This document shows, piece after piece, positions 52,647 to 63,877 of a stretch of DNA of 64,000 nucleotides. The stretch's first letter is position 1; each line of letters opens with the position of its first letter. The position numbers and the translations under genes were made by a program. The notes under the pieces are model-generated. The model searched no databases, was not told the DNA's origin, and saw only the letters and a program-made list of their open reading frames with translations. Origin of the DNA: Wallemia ichthyophaga EXF-994 (taxonomy: Eukaryota > Basidiomycota > Wallemiomycetes > Wallemiales > Wallemiaceae); contig NW_008806274.1 of assembly GCF_000400465.1 (NCBI RefSeq), positions 729,588 to 793,587 of the forward strand. Reading direction: 5' to 3'.

Positions 52647-55600
52647 TCAAGTGAAATTATTATGCAACCCCACTCTGTTTATATAATAAGTTAGTATCCC
52701 TTTCTTCGTTTCTGGTATTCTACCCAATTCAAACAGTTTGTTTTCATCACGCAGTACTGATTGTGCAGCAACAATCACTTTCACTGCTGACTGCCTCACT
52801 AAGCCATTCTCATCGTTGAGTCCCTGTCATTTGTAAGTTTGATTTAAACGCGTCAAGTCCCCCCACACACATTGATCAAAACATCCTGCACACGAGGTAT
52901 TTCCTCTTCAAGTACTTCAGCTGGTAATCTGAGAAACAGCCTTCCGAGAGCCTTCAAAGCTAGCGAAAATGACATGGCTTCTTTCGCCCCTTTGCTGTCG
53001 CTCTGTGCGCTTATCTCTATCGCACTTTCCAGCGCCCCCACTCCACAAATTGGATCAATACTATCTGTAAACAACTCCATCAGCGCATCTGATGCGTCGT
53101 AGTTCTCTTTTCGCGTTGATAAACGCAGCTTTATTAAGCTGTTGAACACACTCATTTCACTACCCATTAACATATCAGCCTGTTTCTCAATCAGGTTGCG
53201 CAGTAGTCTGAGCGTAGCGTCCTGCTGATCACTGTCGTGCTAGTGATTGTGTTAGTGTTGTGTAAATCTTAGTAAACTTAATTCCTAACTCACACTCGCA
53301 TCATCAAGCATAAGCAAAGATCCTTCGAGAATAATAGTGAATAAACCGCCCTCATTCCAAATACTCCCCTCCTCGTTCAACTTATTCATCTCATTCTCCT
53401 TCTCCTTCTCCTTGCCTGAAATAGTTGGATACATAACACTGATACTGCTAAGTTGGTCTAGTTCAATGGGCGTGAGCGACTCTCCCGCAACCAGTTTATC
53501 TTTAAGTTGTCTCAGTACATCTATATGATGTCCATACTTCGAGTCACGTAGACTGGTGTCTTTGTTCTCATCTGCTCATCGTTAGCTGTACACACCCGCA
53601 CACACCTCCCACTTACAAGCATCCACTCTATTCAACCACCACTGGTTACTTCCACCGACTTTGCGCATATCGTGCACCACTCTCGGCGTACCCGCTTTGT
53701 TCATTGGTGAGTCGACGACTTGCTGAGCCTGCTGAAGTATCTTTCTCATCTTGGACGGTGGGGTGGCTACTGAGCTTCTGACAGAAGGGTTGACGACAGC
53801 TGGTGCTGGTGAAGGTGCTGGTGAGGGTGCTGGCGATGGTGCACTCCTCCTCACCGGCGTGCCCTCGTTAGTGCCTTCTTGGTTGGAGATACTCGTCGAT
53901 GCAAGCTCCTCATTCACCTCTAACAAGTGGTTCGCTGTGCTCTCCGCAATCTTCGAAATGGATTGAGGTGACGCATCCGTCTGTGCATTCTTTTGCTTGG
54001 GTGTGTCGTTTGAGCTTGTACTGTGTGAAAGTGGACGCTTGTTCGTTGACTTCTGCAATTTTAGTGGGGAGTCGTCAAACTTCATTAATTCTTCCTGCTC
54101 TTCTTCCTCTTCATCCCCTTCTGTGTTCCCGTCGCCTCGCTTATTTGCCAGAAGGAAGGTATCTTCCATGGTAGTGTGGTTATTCCAATCGTCAGGCTGA
54201 CTCTCCTGCATCAGGCTGCCCAATGGTGTGCTCGAGCCCATCATCGCAACACTGAGCCTCTCACTTGGGCGACGTCCTTGCACTGCCTGTGGCTGTGTAT
54301 TTGACTGTGGTTGACCCAGTGGTGATGGTCGGTTTGGTGGTGAGCCGTACGCCTTGTCTGATGTATCTGCCGCGGTTGAGCTGCTAAATGACTGACGCAG
54401 AGGTGATGATTCTTTGGGTGATGTTGAAGTAGATTTTGTGGTTGCGCGGTTCGACGTGCGCAATGGTGTTGGCGATCTCTGACTCATTTCCTCGTCTGCT
54501 GTAGGTTTGGATGGTGGTGAGTTTATCTGCATTGGTGAGGTTGGTGGTGCTCTATCTTCTACAGACCGTTCACTTGGCTCAGGTCCTTCGGATGCTTCCA
54601 CCTCAACCTCAACCTCTTCCACATTTTGCTCCTCTTGTTCCAACTCTGCAGATGGTGTTCTCTTGTTTGTCGGAGTAGCAGCATTCTGTTGCGGAGGCGT
54701 TCTGTTAACCGGCGTAGCATTTCTGCTGGATGGTGGAGATGGTGATCTGCCTCGTGTCGGTGTATCACTTCTGCTCTCTGCCGCACCCCTCTTAATTGGC
54801 GTATCAGGTAGAGGTATGACAGATTCTGGAGGAGGCTCCGTCCTATTCTTTGCTATGAAGGCCGCCTTGGCTTCCCTGAATTGCTGACTCTTGGACGCTA
54901 GACCTTTTTTAGCATTCTGAGGAGCCGAATTCGACGCAATCTTAGCCTTCTCGAGCTGTTTGCGAGCAGTTGGATCGAGAGTGTCGATCAGCTTCGCAGA
55001 TTGTCCTGGCCACACAGCTTGGAACGCCCAATAAGTAGTACGACCCTGCTCACGCACTCCCGGGTTGGCATCTGCTAAAGCCTTCTTTATACACCATTCC
55101 AAAACACTCACCCCACCCGTCTGTTCGATGGCGTGTTTATGTGCACTGTGCGTCTCCACTACAATCCTCAGATGCGTTATAGAGAACTGACGCGGTGCTG
55201 GTGCTTTCTCATTAATACCGGAGTGCAAAACATTGAGTATGCGCGAGCTGTATGAGATATTACGCAAGATGGTGCTCAGTGCATTTTGGGAGTATTGCAC
55301 CACTATCTTCTTAGTCAGTGTTGCCATTCGCATTAAGCATGAGACCACGGGTTCAGCAAATGTGTCCATTTGGGAGCCAAGAAAATGAGACAGATCGACG
55401 CAAAGATTGATAGCGTTGAGGGATAAGGTAGTGCGCAGTGACTGCGCTATCGCGATAATACCATCGATGTTACTTTTCACTCCTTGCACGAATACATCGG
55501 CGTAGTGGAGGTGCACCTCACCTCGTAGCATCCCTCTTAGTCTCTTGATTTGCGTCTCGCGTGGTACCCAATTTTGTTCCGTTTCTTTGCCACTAAAGAG

Positions 55601-56613
55601 AGAGTGCATGGCCTCGAACTCCTTTTCTAGATCTTTTGAAGAGGCTGTGTAGACAGGATCGAGTTTCTCAACCTCTTTGTCCAGTTGCTTAGCCTGTTTT
55701 GGAGGCGCACTGGGTGCACTAGGCGCACTAGATGTACTGGAGTAGTGAGCGTTGGAGCCAGCCAGCTTGTCCTCCTCCGTGGGATCGTCAATCGGCATCG
55801 GTATGAGCTCAGGTCTGAAAGCAGCAGATTTGAGGACTCCATCGAGAATCTCATCGACGACGTTTTTTTTTATGTTCCTGTCAGTGATTTCCTTTTTGAG
55901 GCTTGTTTTGGCCTGTGCGGATGAGTTCCTAAAGAGAGTTATGATAGTCGACCGCGCAGCCTCCCTCACGCTGCTATCTGAGTCTTCGAGCAGAACAACG
56001 AATTGTGGAAGAAATGTGCGGAGGGGGAAAGAGTGAAGTGGATGTAAAGTAGCGAGATGGAGAAGAGACTGCTCGCGTATCCTCCAAACCTTTCCAGCCA
56101 GGCCCTGCTCTCTGATTGATTTTTCGAGGAGAACCCATGGTGTTTCTGGGGAGTTGGAAGTGTTTGAGCCAAATTTGAGCGCGCCTATCGATAAAGCCAT
56201 CAAAGCGGCGCGTGCAGCATCTCTAATCCTCTCCTTCTGATCAGCAAGCTTTTCGATAAGGCCATTGGGTGGACATAAGAAGGCAGTGAGCCCAAGCTTG
56301 AGCTGCCGGGAGTCTAAATCAGACGCGTTTGTTTGTGTGAGGATCGGAATGTAAGTTGGGAGAAAGGCGATAACGGCATGAGAGAGATGTGTATTGGGGG
56401 AGCGAAGATTGAGCTTGAGTGTGTTTGTGAGGGATTCAATGTGCTCTAAAGGCTCTGAAATCTCGCGCTGGAAAAGCAAATCAAGTGTCTGTATCGCTTC
56501 AATCTTCTTATCAACAGCTGTGGGTGGGTGTCAGAGATCGTAGTGACTGTAGTGGTTGCAGACTCACTCGAGTAGGATTTCAACACGCTTAGTAGTTTTG
56601 ACAGATCCTCCAT
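52647..56613 (-). CDS. STU1: CLASP-family microtubule plus-end protein
   Basis: Microtubule-stabilising TOG-repeat protein (CLASP/Stu1/Cls1) needed for spindle formation. Exons 56613-56568, 56517-53617, 53571-53294, 53239-52871, 52823-52647 give 1256 aa. The N-terminal TOG/HEAT arrays include LADQKERIRDAARAALMAL, VWRIREQSLLHLATLHPL, LEDSDSSVREAARSTIITLF. A second array lies near ADANPGVREQGRTTYWAFQAVWP. A Ser/Thr/Pro-rich basic linker (about 515-940) probably binds microtubules. The spliced C-terminal part (DDASHDSDQQDATLRLLRNL, LKALGRLFLRLP, GLNDENGLVRQSAVKVIVAA) is another HEAT-like domain. Confidence 0.9.
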
Positions 56614-56651
56614 AGATTTTGAGATTTCGTTGTTGGTTGATAGAAGCAACG
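56614..56651. promoter_or_regulatory. 38-bp spacer between divergent CLASP and TMEM-like gene starts
   Basis: Shared control region by position only; no motif recognised. Confidence 0.45.
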
Positions 56652-57359
56652 ATGACTAGTAATTTGAATAGGACTGGACTATTAAATCGCAGTGGACTAT
56701 TAAATTTAAAAAAGACTTCAATTTTAAACAGAGTCTTGACTTTTAATAGGAACCAATCTACTTCCACTCCACGCCTCATTCAACTCTACAACGGATCTCT
56801 ATCAGATGTCTATAGGAAGCTGAAAGTATTCTCATTTGGTTCTCTAGGCGCTGCATTTGCTATATCACCCATTATTACCATTCTAGACGCGCCTATAAAC
56901 ACAGCAGGCAGAATATTCCTAATAACAACCGCTCTCACCACATCGATAACGTCCACTGCAATGATTAACTGGTGCGGAAAGCCCTACGTAAGCTCATTGA
57001 AGGTGTTGAGCATCGGCGATAGACAATCTGTTGAACTCATCACCCATTCTTTCACTCTCAAGAAACTCAGAACACTTGTCCATGACACTACGTGGTTGAG
57101 GAGGGCTGATCGTCCTCTAGCCACCTGGGAGATCTGCGATGGTGATGTAAGTGCTGCTGCTACTCATGGGCGCGACGATGGCGTCAGAGAAGTTATTGCT
57201 CAGACTTTCCATCTCACTTCCGGCAAATTGATCGGTGAGTGGTTTGTAATTTGGAAGAGGGATGGTGATTCAGTGAGTGCGGAAGTCCAGAAGACTGGTG
57301 CTGTCGATAGATACTTCAATGTCGATGAGAAGTATGTTCCGAGCGTGAGGGTCAATTGA
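56652..57359 (+). CDS. TMEM70/TMEM186-like mitochondrial membrane protein
   Basis: Single-exon 235 aa. Basic N-terminus with an Asn/Leu/Arg repeat (NRTGLLNRSGLLNLKKTSIL) that fits a mitochondrial presequence. Then IQLYNGSLSDVYRKLKVFS, two hydrophobic segments (LGAAFAISPIITIL and GRIFLITTALTTSITSTAMINW) that form a hairpin, and YVSSLKVL. This layout is that of TMEM70/TMEM186 relatives, which help assemble ATP synthase or complex I. The C-terminal half is soluble. Family call is by layout and moderate similarity. Confidence 0.62.
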   Translation: MTSNLNRTGLLNRSGLLNLKKTSILNRVLTFNRNQSTSTPRLIQLYNGSLSDVYRKLKVFSFGSLGAAFAISPIITILDAPINTAGRIFLITTALTTSITSTAMINWCGKPYVSSLKVLSIGDRQSVELITHSFTLKKLRTLVHDTTWLRRADRPLATWEICDGDVSAAATHGRDDGVREVIAQTFHLTSGKLIGEWFVIWKRDGDSVSAEVQKTGAVDRYFNVDEKYVPSVRVN

Positions 57360-57453
57360 TTTAAGTATACAAGAAATCACTTTATTAGAATATGTCATAG
57401 GAGGTATCTGAATACATTCATTAGCTTGTGCACTATATAAAGCCCAACAAACC

Positions 57454-59597
57454 TCACCTATTCATTGGATGGCGATCTCCTAAACACGCTATTTCAAACT
57501 CACTGAGCTCCGACAGCCCCAGATAGGCCTTTTCGTCAAATGCCACATCGATACCATTATTTTCCTGCTCTTTGAGCATCTTGATTGAGCTCCTATACTC
57601 AAGTCTCTTTCGATACTGTTCTGGTGTTCCAAACAACCTGTCCCGGCGCTCATTCTCCCTCTTGAGGAGGTATCTGACCGCACATGCAGTAGTCGAGCCT
57701 ATAATGCACAGCGCCAAACAGTAACCGTGACCGGGCAAGAATCGAGGTGCAGTTGATTCAGCTGCGATGGTGTCAGGGGTGATCTGACATGAGTAAAATA
57801 CTCACGGTATATGAAACTGGAGGCCTGTTGTGGTTTATTATGTTAGAAAGGATCTCTGCGAGCTGATTAGGTACCTACCAGACCACCGCAATTGCCGCAC
57901 ATTACAATGAACGCCGAAGCAATTGCACGTTTGTAAGAGGGTCCAAATGTCGCACTGTACCAAGGCTGCGAGAGTGTCTCAGTGGTTGAGTTGAAAAAAG
58001 GAGGAATCTCCTACCAACAAGCCCGCAGCTACGATGTTGTTTCCAGCTACCATGAGAAATAAGCTGAAAAAGCGTGCTCCCACTGCAACATGTGGTGGGA
58101 TAGCCATGATGATAATAAAACCAATGGCAGTGATGAGTAATCCCGCTACAACCAGCACGGCTCTTTGTCTTTTCTTGTCCGACCATGCAGCAGCGAAAAG
58201 AGCGCATATAATCCCAAACACATACACTGGCGCTGTGAGAAGATGTGATTCGGCAACGTCGAAATCGCCCAATTCACTGATTATAGTGGGTATCCAAGTA
58301 CTCAGCACGTAAAGTAGACTACCGTTCGTGTAGTTGACTATAGCGAGCATGTACAGTTTGGGGTCAGTAAATGCAGAGGTGACTTGACCGATAGTGAAGG
58401 GCAAATTTTCATCTAAAACGACCTGGTGCGCGGCGAGGTGGTCTAGCCAAGCACTTTTCTCTGCGTTGCTTAAAATCTTGGCTGGATCACATATCAGCAG
58501 GCAAATAAACCGCGGTTTTCCCACTCACATTCACTTGGGAAATCCTGTATGAAGAAGAAGGACGCAACGGCAACAACAAAGCTGAGTAGTCCTTCTATGA
58601 TATATATCCACCGCCAGCCTTCTAGCCCACCAACGCCTCTCATCAAAGCCAAGACATAGCTGAAAATACCACCGAACGCAGCAGCCATTTGCGATCCGAG
58701 ATAGACAACTTTTGAGGTGTCAATGGGCAATAAAACGTGCGCTATCAGCCACTTACTTGTTATTCTTTTGCCCTGCTGGGGTGGAGGAAACCCTGAATCG
58801 AAATGTATGTGAGTGAGTTTGATCAATCGTAAGAACGCACACGCGGTGAGAATTATAAGCATTCCCGGGAACAAGCCTAACTAATATTAACGAATTAATG
58901 GATCAGCACGCTTTTCACTCACCTCCTTCCGCTAGACCAAGAAACCATCTCACAGCAATCAAGCCAGAGTAGTTCTGCAAACTATGAATGAAAGTATGAG
59001 TAGTGCAGAACTATGCCCACCTGAACGATTCCGGTGAGGGTGCATACGATTGCCCAGCTGACTGCCATGAATGGAATTGTTAGCTGGGGACCAATTTTCT
59101 TCGTCAGCATGTTCCACGGTATCTAAGTAGAGTTAGTGGTGTGAAAGAGAGAAAGCAAAGGTACTCACTTCTGACGCTATCTGTGTAGTGTTGGATGAGT
59201 CGCAGTGCTTTTACACCCACTCACATACGACACATAAAAAACTGTGAGACATATTTCAAATTGATAGTCTGACTACGTTAAGTGAGCTGCGAGTATCATC
59301 TCACAGTCAAACTCTACCTACAATGTTCAAGTCACCGAGCAACCCTTCTAGCTTTGCCTGGCCGATGTTGACTCGATCGAGGAAGTTAACACAGAAAAGA
59401 AAGAAAAGGGCAGGGACAATCATCAAGTCGAGGCGCCTAGTAATGCGTTTAATGAGAAGTATATTGTCATTGTTCTCCTCGCTGCTATCTCTATACTTAA
59501 AGGAATCTATTTCTTCATTGCGTTTAAAGTGATCTTTGTTTGTGTCGCATGGATGCGCCTGTTTCTGATTATCAGAGTGATCGTCGAATGCACTCAT
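57454..59597 (-). CDS. MFS anion:cation symporter (allantoate/nicotinate permease type), copy A
   Basis: Twelve exons: 59597-59322, 59272-59225, 59180-59169 (12 nt), 59122-59021, 58974-58923, 58876-58841, 58792-58757, 58708-58529, 58481-58015, 57965-57879, 57824-57806 (19 nt), 57761-57454, giving 540 aa. Signatures: LDLMIVPALFFLFCVNFLDR, VNIGQAKLEG in TM1, VRWFLGLAEGGLFPGMLIIL, GWRWIYIIEGLLSF in TM6, then PWYSATFGPSYKRAIASAFI. About twelve transmembrane segments. Members import allantoate, nicotinic acid, vitamins or other carboxylates; the substrate cannot be read here. Related to the transporter at 61796-63877. Confidence 0.87.
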
Positions 59598-59799
59598 AAA
59601 GAGATGTAGAATGTACAGCAGCCTTTTTAGTGTTTGGAATGGGTGAGTAAACTTCGGTATGAATATTACGTCAGATTAGCTAGGTATGAGGAGCGTGATA
59701 AGTTTATACATTAGTTTGCTCAATTGAGAGTATTACAGGCTACGTTTTGTATTATTTTCATAGCTGCGTGTGTTAGCCTGAGCTCGATGGAAAAAGGTT

Positions 59800-59817
59800 A
59801 ACACACACACACACACG
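59800..59817. repeat. (CA)n microsatellite
   Basis: Eight or nine CA units just beyond the stop codon of the SmF gene. Confidence 0.8.
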
Positions 59818-59822
59818 AATCA

Positions 59823-60290
59823 CTACTGTTGCATTTCTTCATCCTTTGCTGCGTTTGAAGCTTCCTCTGCTTCTTTCCTAGGGAATTGTTAGTGAATTTC
59901 GTGTGATAGACATAGACGCACAACCAGAGTACGTTGTTGCAACTATGTAATGAATTCGTGAGCCCAGAAAAAACTGAAAGCAATTCCTACCCACCGTATA
60001 AAGACCTCTCCGAGTGCGCCATTAGACTTTTCATTTTGGAATTCTTCAGTGTTTGCGAGCTGTGCTAGTTAGAGGGGAACTGGAAGAATACCACTGAGCA
60101 CACCTGCAAGTTCATGTAATTGTCCACCGAAACCAAATATCCCTTATAATCCAACCCCCACTTGAGCCTCACTTGAACAGCTTTACCGGTGAGATCGTTG
60201 AGGAATGGACGTGGATTTACTGGCTGGACCTGGAGTACACATTAGACCATTACAGGAAACGCGAGAGTCGAACACCCAACTCACACTCAT
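59823..60290 (-). CDS. SMX3: Spliceosomal Sm protein F
   Basis: Member of the heptameric Sm ring on U1, U2, U4 and U5 snRNAs. Five exons: 60290-60285 (6 nt), 60229-60104, 60059-59995, 59942-59925 (18 nt), 59877-59823, giving 89 aa. The spliced protein reads [60 protein letters not shown], then FIRCNNVLW, which follows Sm-F almost residue for residue (Sm1 motif in the first half, Sm2 motif IRCNNV). The tail [17 protein letters not shown] is acidic. Confidence 0.94.
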
Positions 60291-60366
60291 ATTTATAAAA
60301 ATCCAGTCGTCGTCGTTGGTGAGGAAGAAGCTTTTGAACCTCAACATCCATCACACCAGCTGAAGC
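60291..60366. promoter_or_regulatory. 76-bp spacer between divergent SmF and NC2-beta starts
   Basis: Has an ATTTATAAAAA stretch immediately next to the SmF start and GTCGTCGTCG beside it. Position suggests a shared promoter. Confidence 0.45.
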
Positions 60367-60875
60367 ATGAGCGACGACGAGAAGAATATACCAACGAGCT
60401 CGTCCTTCGACGATGATCTCACGCTCCCAAAAGCAACTGCAGAGAAGCTGATAAAGGGTGTGTTCTGCGTGTTGTGTGGATAGCCATCTAAACCTCCATA
60501 GACATGCTCCCTCCAGAACTCACAGTGGCCAAAGAAACAAGAGACTTGCTTATCGAATGCTGTGTCGAATTCATACACCTCGTCTCCTCGGAAGCCAACG
60601 AGGCGTGCGAGCAGGATAGCAAGAAGACCATCTCCCCAGAACACGTCGTCGCAGCTCTCAAAACACTCGGCTTCGAGACCTACCTGAAAGACATGGAGGA
60701 GGTTCTCAAGGATCACAAGGCACAGGCTAAGGTCAAGTCCGCCTGGGATAAGGAGAGGAAGGGCTCTAGGCTCGCAGCATCTGGAATGACCGAGGAGCAG
60801 CTACTCGCACAACAGGAGGAGCTCTTTGCCGCTTCCAAGGCGCGTATGGAGGCCAGCACGCAGCAGAGTGAGTAG
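60367..60875 (+). CDS. NCB2: Negative cofactor 2 beta subunit (DR1)
   Basis: Histone-fold protein that with NC2-alpha binds TBP on promoters and blocks TFIIA/TFIIB. Exons 60367-60457 and 60502-60875 give 154 aa. LTLPKATAEKLIKDMLPPEL, VAKETRDLLIECCVEFIHLV, SSEANEACEQDSKKTISPEH and VVAALKTLGFETYLKDMEEV form the H2B-like fold. The C-terminus is rich in Gln, Glu and Ala, as usual in DR1. Confidence 0.95.
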
Positions 60876-60955
60876 ATAGCTAGTCCAGACCAATCTGCAT
60901 ACTACAACTTGTACTGTATTAAATTGTTGTAATAATCTTATCTATAAGCAATTAA

Positions 60956-61719
60956 TCAACTCTTGATCAACACAAAGTCGCTATCATCCAATCCAAATTT
61001 AATCACGTCACCGCTCATTATCTCGAAATAGCGCGACACTGGTATTTCCTCGCCATTGACTTGTGTGCCATTGGTTGACTCCAAATCCAACACGAATGGT
61101 CTGCTCTATCGTGAGATGGTGACGCTAGTATAATGTTAAACCCACTTGACCGCTTCCAAGACATCACCAAATTCATTCTTACTCCTTATCGCTCTGTATT
61201 GAATCACTGCATGCTGCTTCGAAATTGATGGATGCGCAACCGGGTAATCTGCGACGTTTGCATCCTTCCCAAATAGATAGCAGCTCTGTTTGTCGAGCAT
61301 GAGCATGTCTGCCGTGTATTAATATCGGCTGCATATTCCCACTCCTACTCACCCGTTTGTGTCTCTCCCTTAAACACGAATAACCGCCAGTCATCCCCCT
61401 TACCGGGCTTTTGTGCTTCGAGTGGCTCGTGGTACTTGAGCACTACCCCATTCACCGTCTTGCTCTCTGCCGCTAGCAAGCCTGAATTGGAGAAGTCTGG
61501 CTTTATTTCAGGTGGTGTGCGTCGAGGTGACCTGGTTGGTGACTTGGACCTCGAGGGCCTGGGGGATCGAGAGCGTCTGTGTAGGTCTCTGAATGGCTTT
61601 CTCTCATCGCTCTGTCTGCTGTCCCGCCTATCAAGACGCTCATCACGCCTTCTTGGATTGCTTTGGTATCTTTCATATTCTTCTTTGTCATCCTTGCGCT
61701 TGTATCCTCTATCATGCAT
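60956..61719 (-). CDS. PML1: FHA-domain protein of the SNIP1/Pml1 type
   Basis: Exons 61719-61353, 61308-61146, 61100-60956 give 224 aa. The first half is Arg/Ser/Asp-rich (RRDERLDRRDSRQ, RRSRSPRPSRSKSPTR), an RS-like region. The FHA domain (about 120-220) reads LDKQSCYLFGKDANVADYPV, HPSISKQHAVIQYR, PFVLDLESTNGTQVNGEEIP, with the phosphothreonine-binding R/K-S-x-x-H set in the usual loops. In yeast Pml1 belongs to the RES complex that retains unspliced mRNA; human SNIP1 is the counterpart. Head-to-head with the second MFS gene, start codons 76 bp apart. Confidence 0.88.
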
Positions 61720-61795
61720 TTTTGATTAGTGATGATCGTTCTGTTCGGAGAATCACCTAATTTAATTTCGTCTTCTCCTCTTCCATCAACAAATA
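61720..61795. promoter_or_regulatory. 76-bp spacer between divergent FHA gene and MFS copy B
   Basis: Probable shared promoter by position; contains a CTTCTCCTCTTCC pyrimidine tract. Confidence 0.4.
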
Positions 61796-63877
61796 ATGAC
61801 TCAAGTTACGCCGAACAATCTTGGGTTTTCTCCGCAAAACGAAAGGAGGCTCCTCTGGAAATTAGATCTTCGTCTAATCCCCATACTTAGTCTTCTCTGT
61901 GGGTAACACCTGATATGGAAGGAGCTGATTTCTTAATAATCCATCTGCAGACCTCATCTCTTTTATCGATAGGTGAGCTTACATGCTTTTGTGCAACTTT
62001 GATTCACCGAAATTTAGAGTGAATGTGAGACCCACCTGACTGGATTCCTCGGCCGAACACTAACCCGAGCAGATTGGACAAGCAAAAGTCGCCGGCATGG
62101 TTACTAGCCTTGGCATGACATCCCACCAGTTCCAAATCGCAAACACAATCTTTTTTTCCACCTATGTAAATAGAAGATTACCTCGCGCGTTAACTCACAT
62201 GACGCCGACTGCAGGTCGCCTTTGAAGTAAATGTCACAGCTGTTTTTCGCTCTTAACACGCTCATTCACGACTCCAGATCATTGGCAATCTTCTCATCAA
62301 AAAGTTTCGGCCCAGTCGTACTCTTCCCGTGATGATAACGTGGGTTGTTTTATATCGCGCTAGCAGCTTACTTACTCGTACAAGGGCTTGGAGCGCTGTA
62401 CTTATCGGACAGGCGTTTGCGAAAAACGCGGGACATCTTTACACGACAAGAGTCTGTTTCAGTGTTGTTGGTAGACTGCTTTGCTTACTGCTGCAATCCA
62501 GGTCCTACTTGGCGTCTTTGAAGCCTCCCTTTTCCCAGGTGTGTGTCACATCTCACATCTCGCGTCTAACGTCTCACATACTCAATCTCCAGGTGCAATT
62601 TACATCATTTCATTGTATTATCCAAGGTCCGAGCAAACCCTGCGCATGGGATTCCTTTTCTCAGCTTGTGTTTTGGCCGGTGCATTTGTGGGTCCTGAAA
62701 ATCTTATCAGCACGAGAAGCTTACGCACTGCAGGGTGGTGTACTGGCATACGGTCTATCACAAATCCATGGCGCGGGCTTGGAAGGGTGGTCTTATATCT
62801 TTCTGATCGAAGGAGCAATGTCATTCGTCGTTGCGGTTATCTCCTTCTTTACCATTGTTGATCTCCCTAAGGAGGCTAAATTCCTCAGTGAGCCCGAAAG
62901 AGAATTCGTTATCCATAGAATCAAACAGGGTCAAGGTGCTCTCTCTCTCGATGTTGATTTTTCATGGAATCACATAACATCCGCAATTCTCGATTACAAG
63001 CTGTATATCTTCGCTAGCATGTACTTCTGTACCGGCGCTCTCCTTTATGCTCTTGCAACTTTCGCGCCAGTCATCATTTCCCAGCTCGGAGAGTGGTCAA
63101 ATGCCCAATCTCAGCTGCTCACTGTCCCCCCGTATGCTTTGGGCTTTATTACCACTATTGGATGCGCTTATATTAGCGATAAGACAGGCTATCGTGCATT
63201 CCTCATTATGTTAGGAACGTTTGTGTCTCTGATTGGGTACATTCTCATCCTAGTCATACCGGACCACGCTCCAGGGGTGAGTCAGGGCGGTTTAATCTGA
63301 GACACACACAGATCTGACATTATTTCAGGCCAAGTACTTCTCTTTGTTTGTAATGGTTGCCGGATTCAGTCCTGCTGCTGGCATCGTTTTAGCATGGGGT
63401 GCTGGTTCATTTGGTCCTACTTATAAGAGAGGTATAACGCAGGGCGTTATTATGTCGGCGGGAAATACTGCGGGTATACTTAGCTCGTTTTTATATCCCG
63501 ACTCAGACAAGCCTGATTTCGTCATGGGACACTCAGTCTCTGCAGCGTTTTCCGCCTTCACTTTCATCCTTGCCGTTGCTCTCCATTTTATACTAAAGCG
63601 TGAAAATAAGCAGCGCGATGAGAAGTTCGGCACATTGGACGAGATATACGCCATCATCAATGAACAAAGCGGAGGTGTAAGTAATGCGTACACGCCCGAG
63701 AAGGATGCGAAGGATGCGGAAGACGCGGATGCGGTAAATAACTTACCATCGGTATCGAGAAACGAATTCACAGACCTTCCCCCGGTATTGATAGAGAAAT
63801 TCGGATTACATGGTTTGAGTAAAGAAGACATAGCTAATTTGGGTGATAAGCATCCAATGTTCAGGTATTTGTGTTAA
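61796..63877 (+). CDS. MFS anion:cation symporter (allantoate/nicotinate permease type), copy B
   Basis: Eleven exons: 61796-61898, 61951-61972, 62018-62024 (7 nt), 62073-62165, 62215-62226 (12 nt), 62278-62339, 62385-62451, 62502-62538, 62593-62687, 62734-63276, 63329-63877, giving 529 aa. Spliced blocks: KLDLRLIPILSLLYLISFID, RVNIGQAKVAGMVTSLGMTS, NLLIKKFRPSRTLPVMIT, NAGHLYTTRVLLGVFEASLF, GAIYIISLYYPRSEQTLRMG, GWSYIFLIEGAMSFVVAVIS. The 7-nt exon encodes the VN of RVNIGQAK and was found because the frame cannot otherwise be closed; copy A has the same residues uninterrupted. C-tail is acidic. Substrate unknown. Confidence 0.87.

Noticed and set aside
62070..62080. Apparent 2-nt deletion in MFS copy B near IGQAKVAG
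   Set aside because: A 7-nt exon at 62018-62024 closes the frame and yields RVNIGQAK as in copy A.
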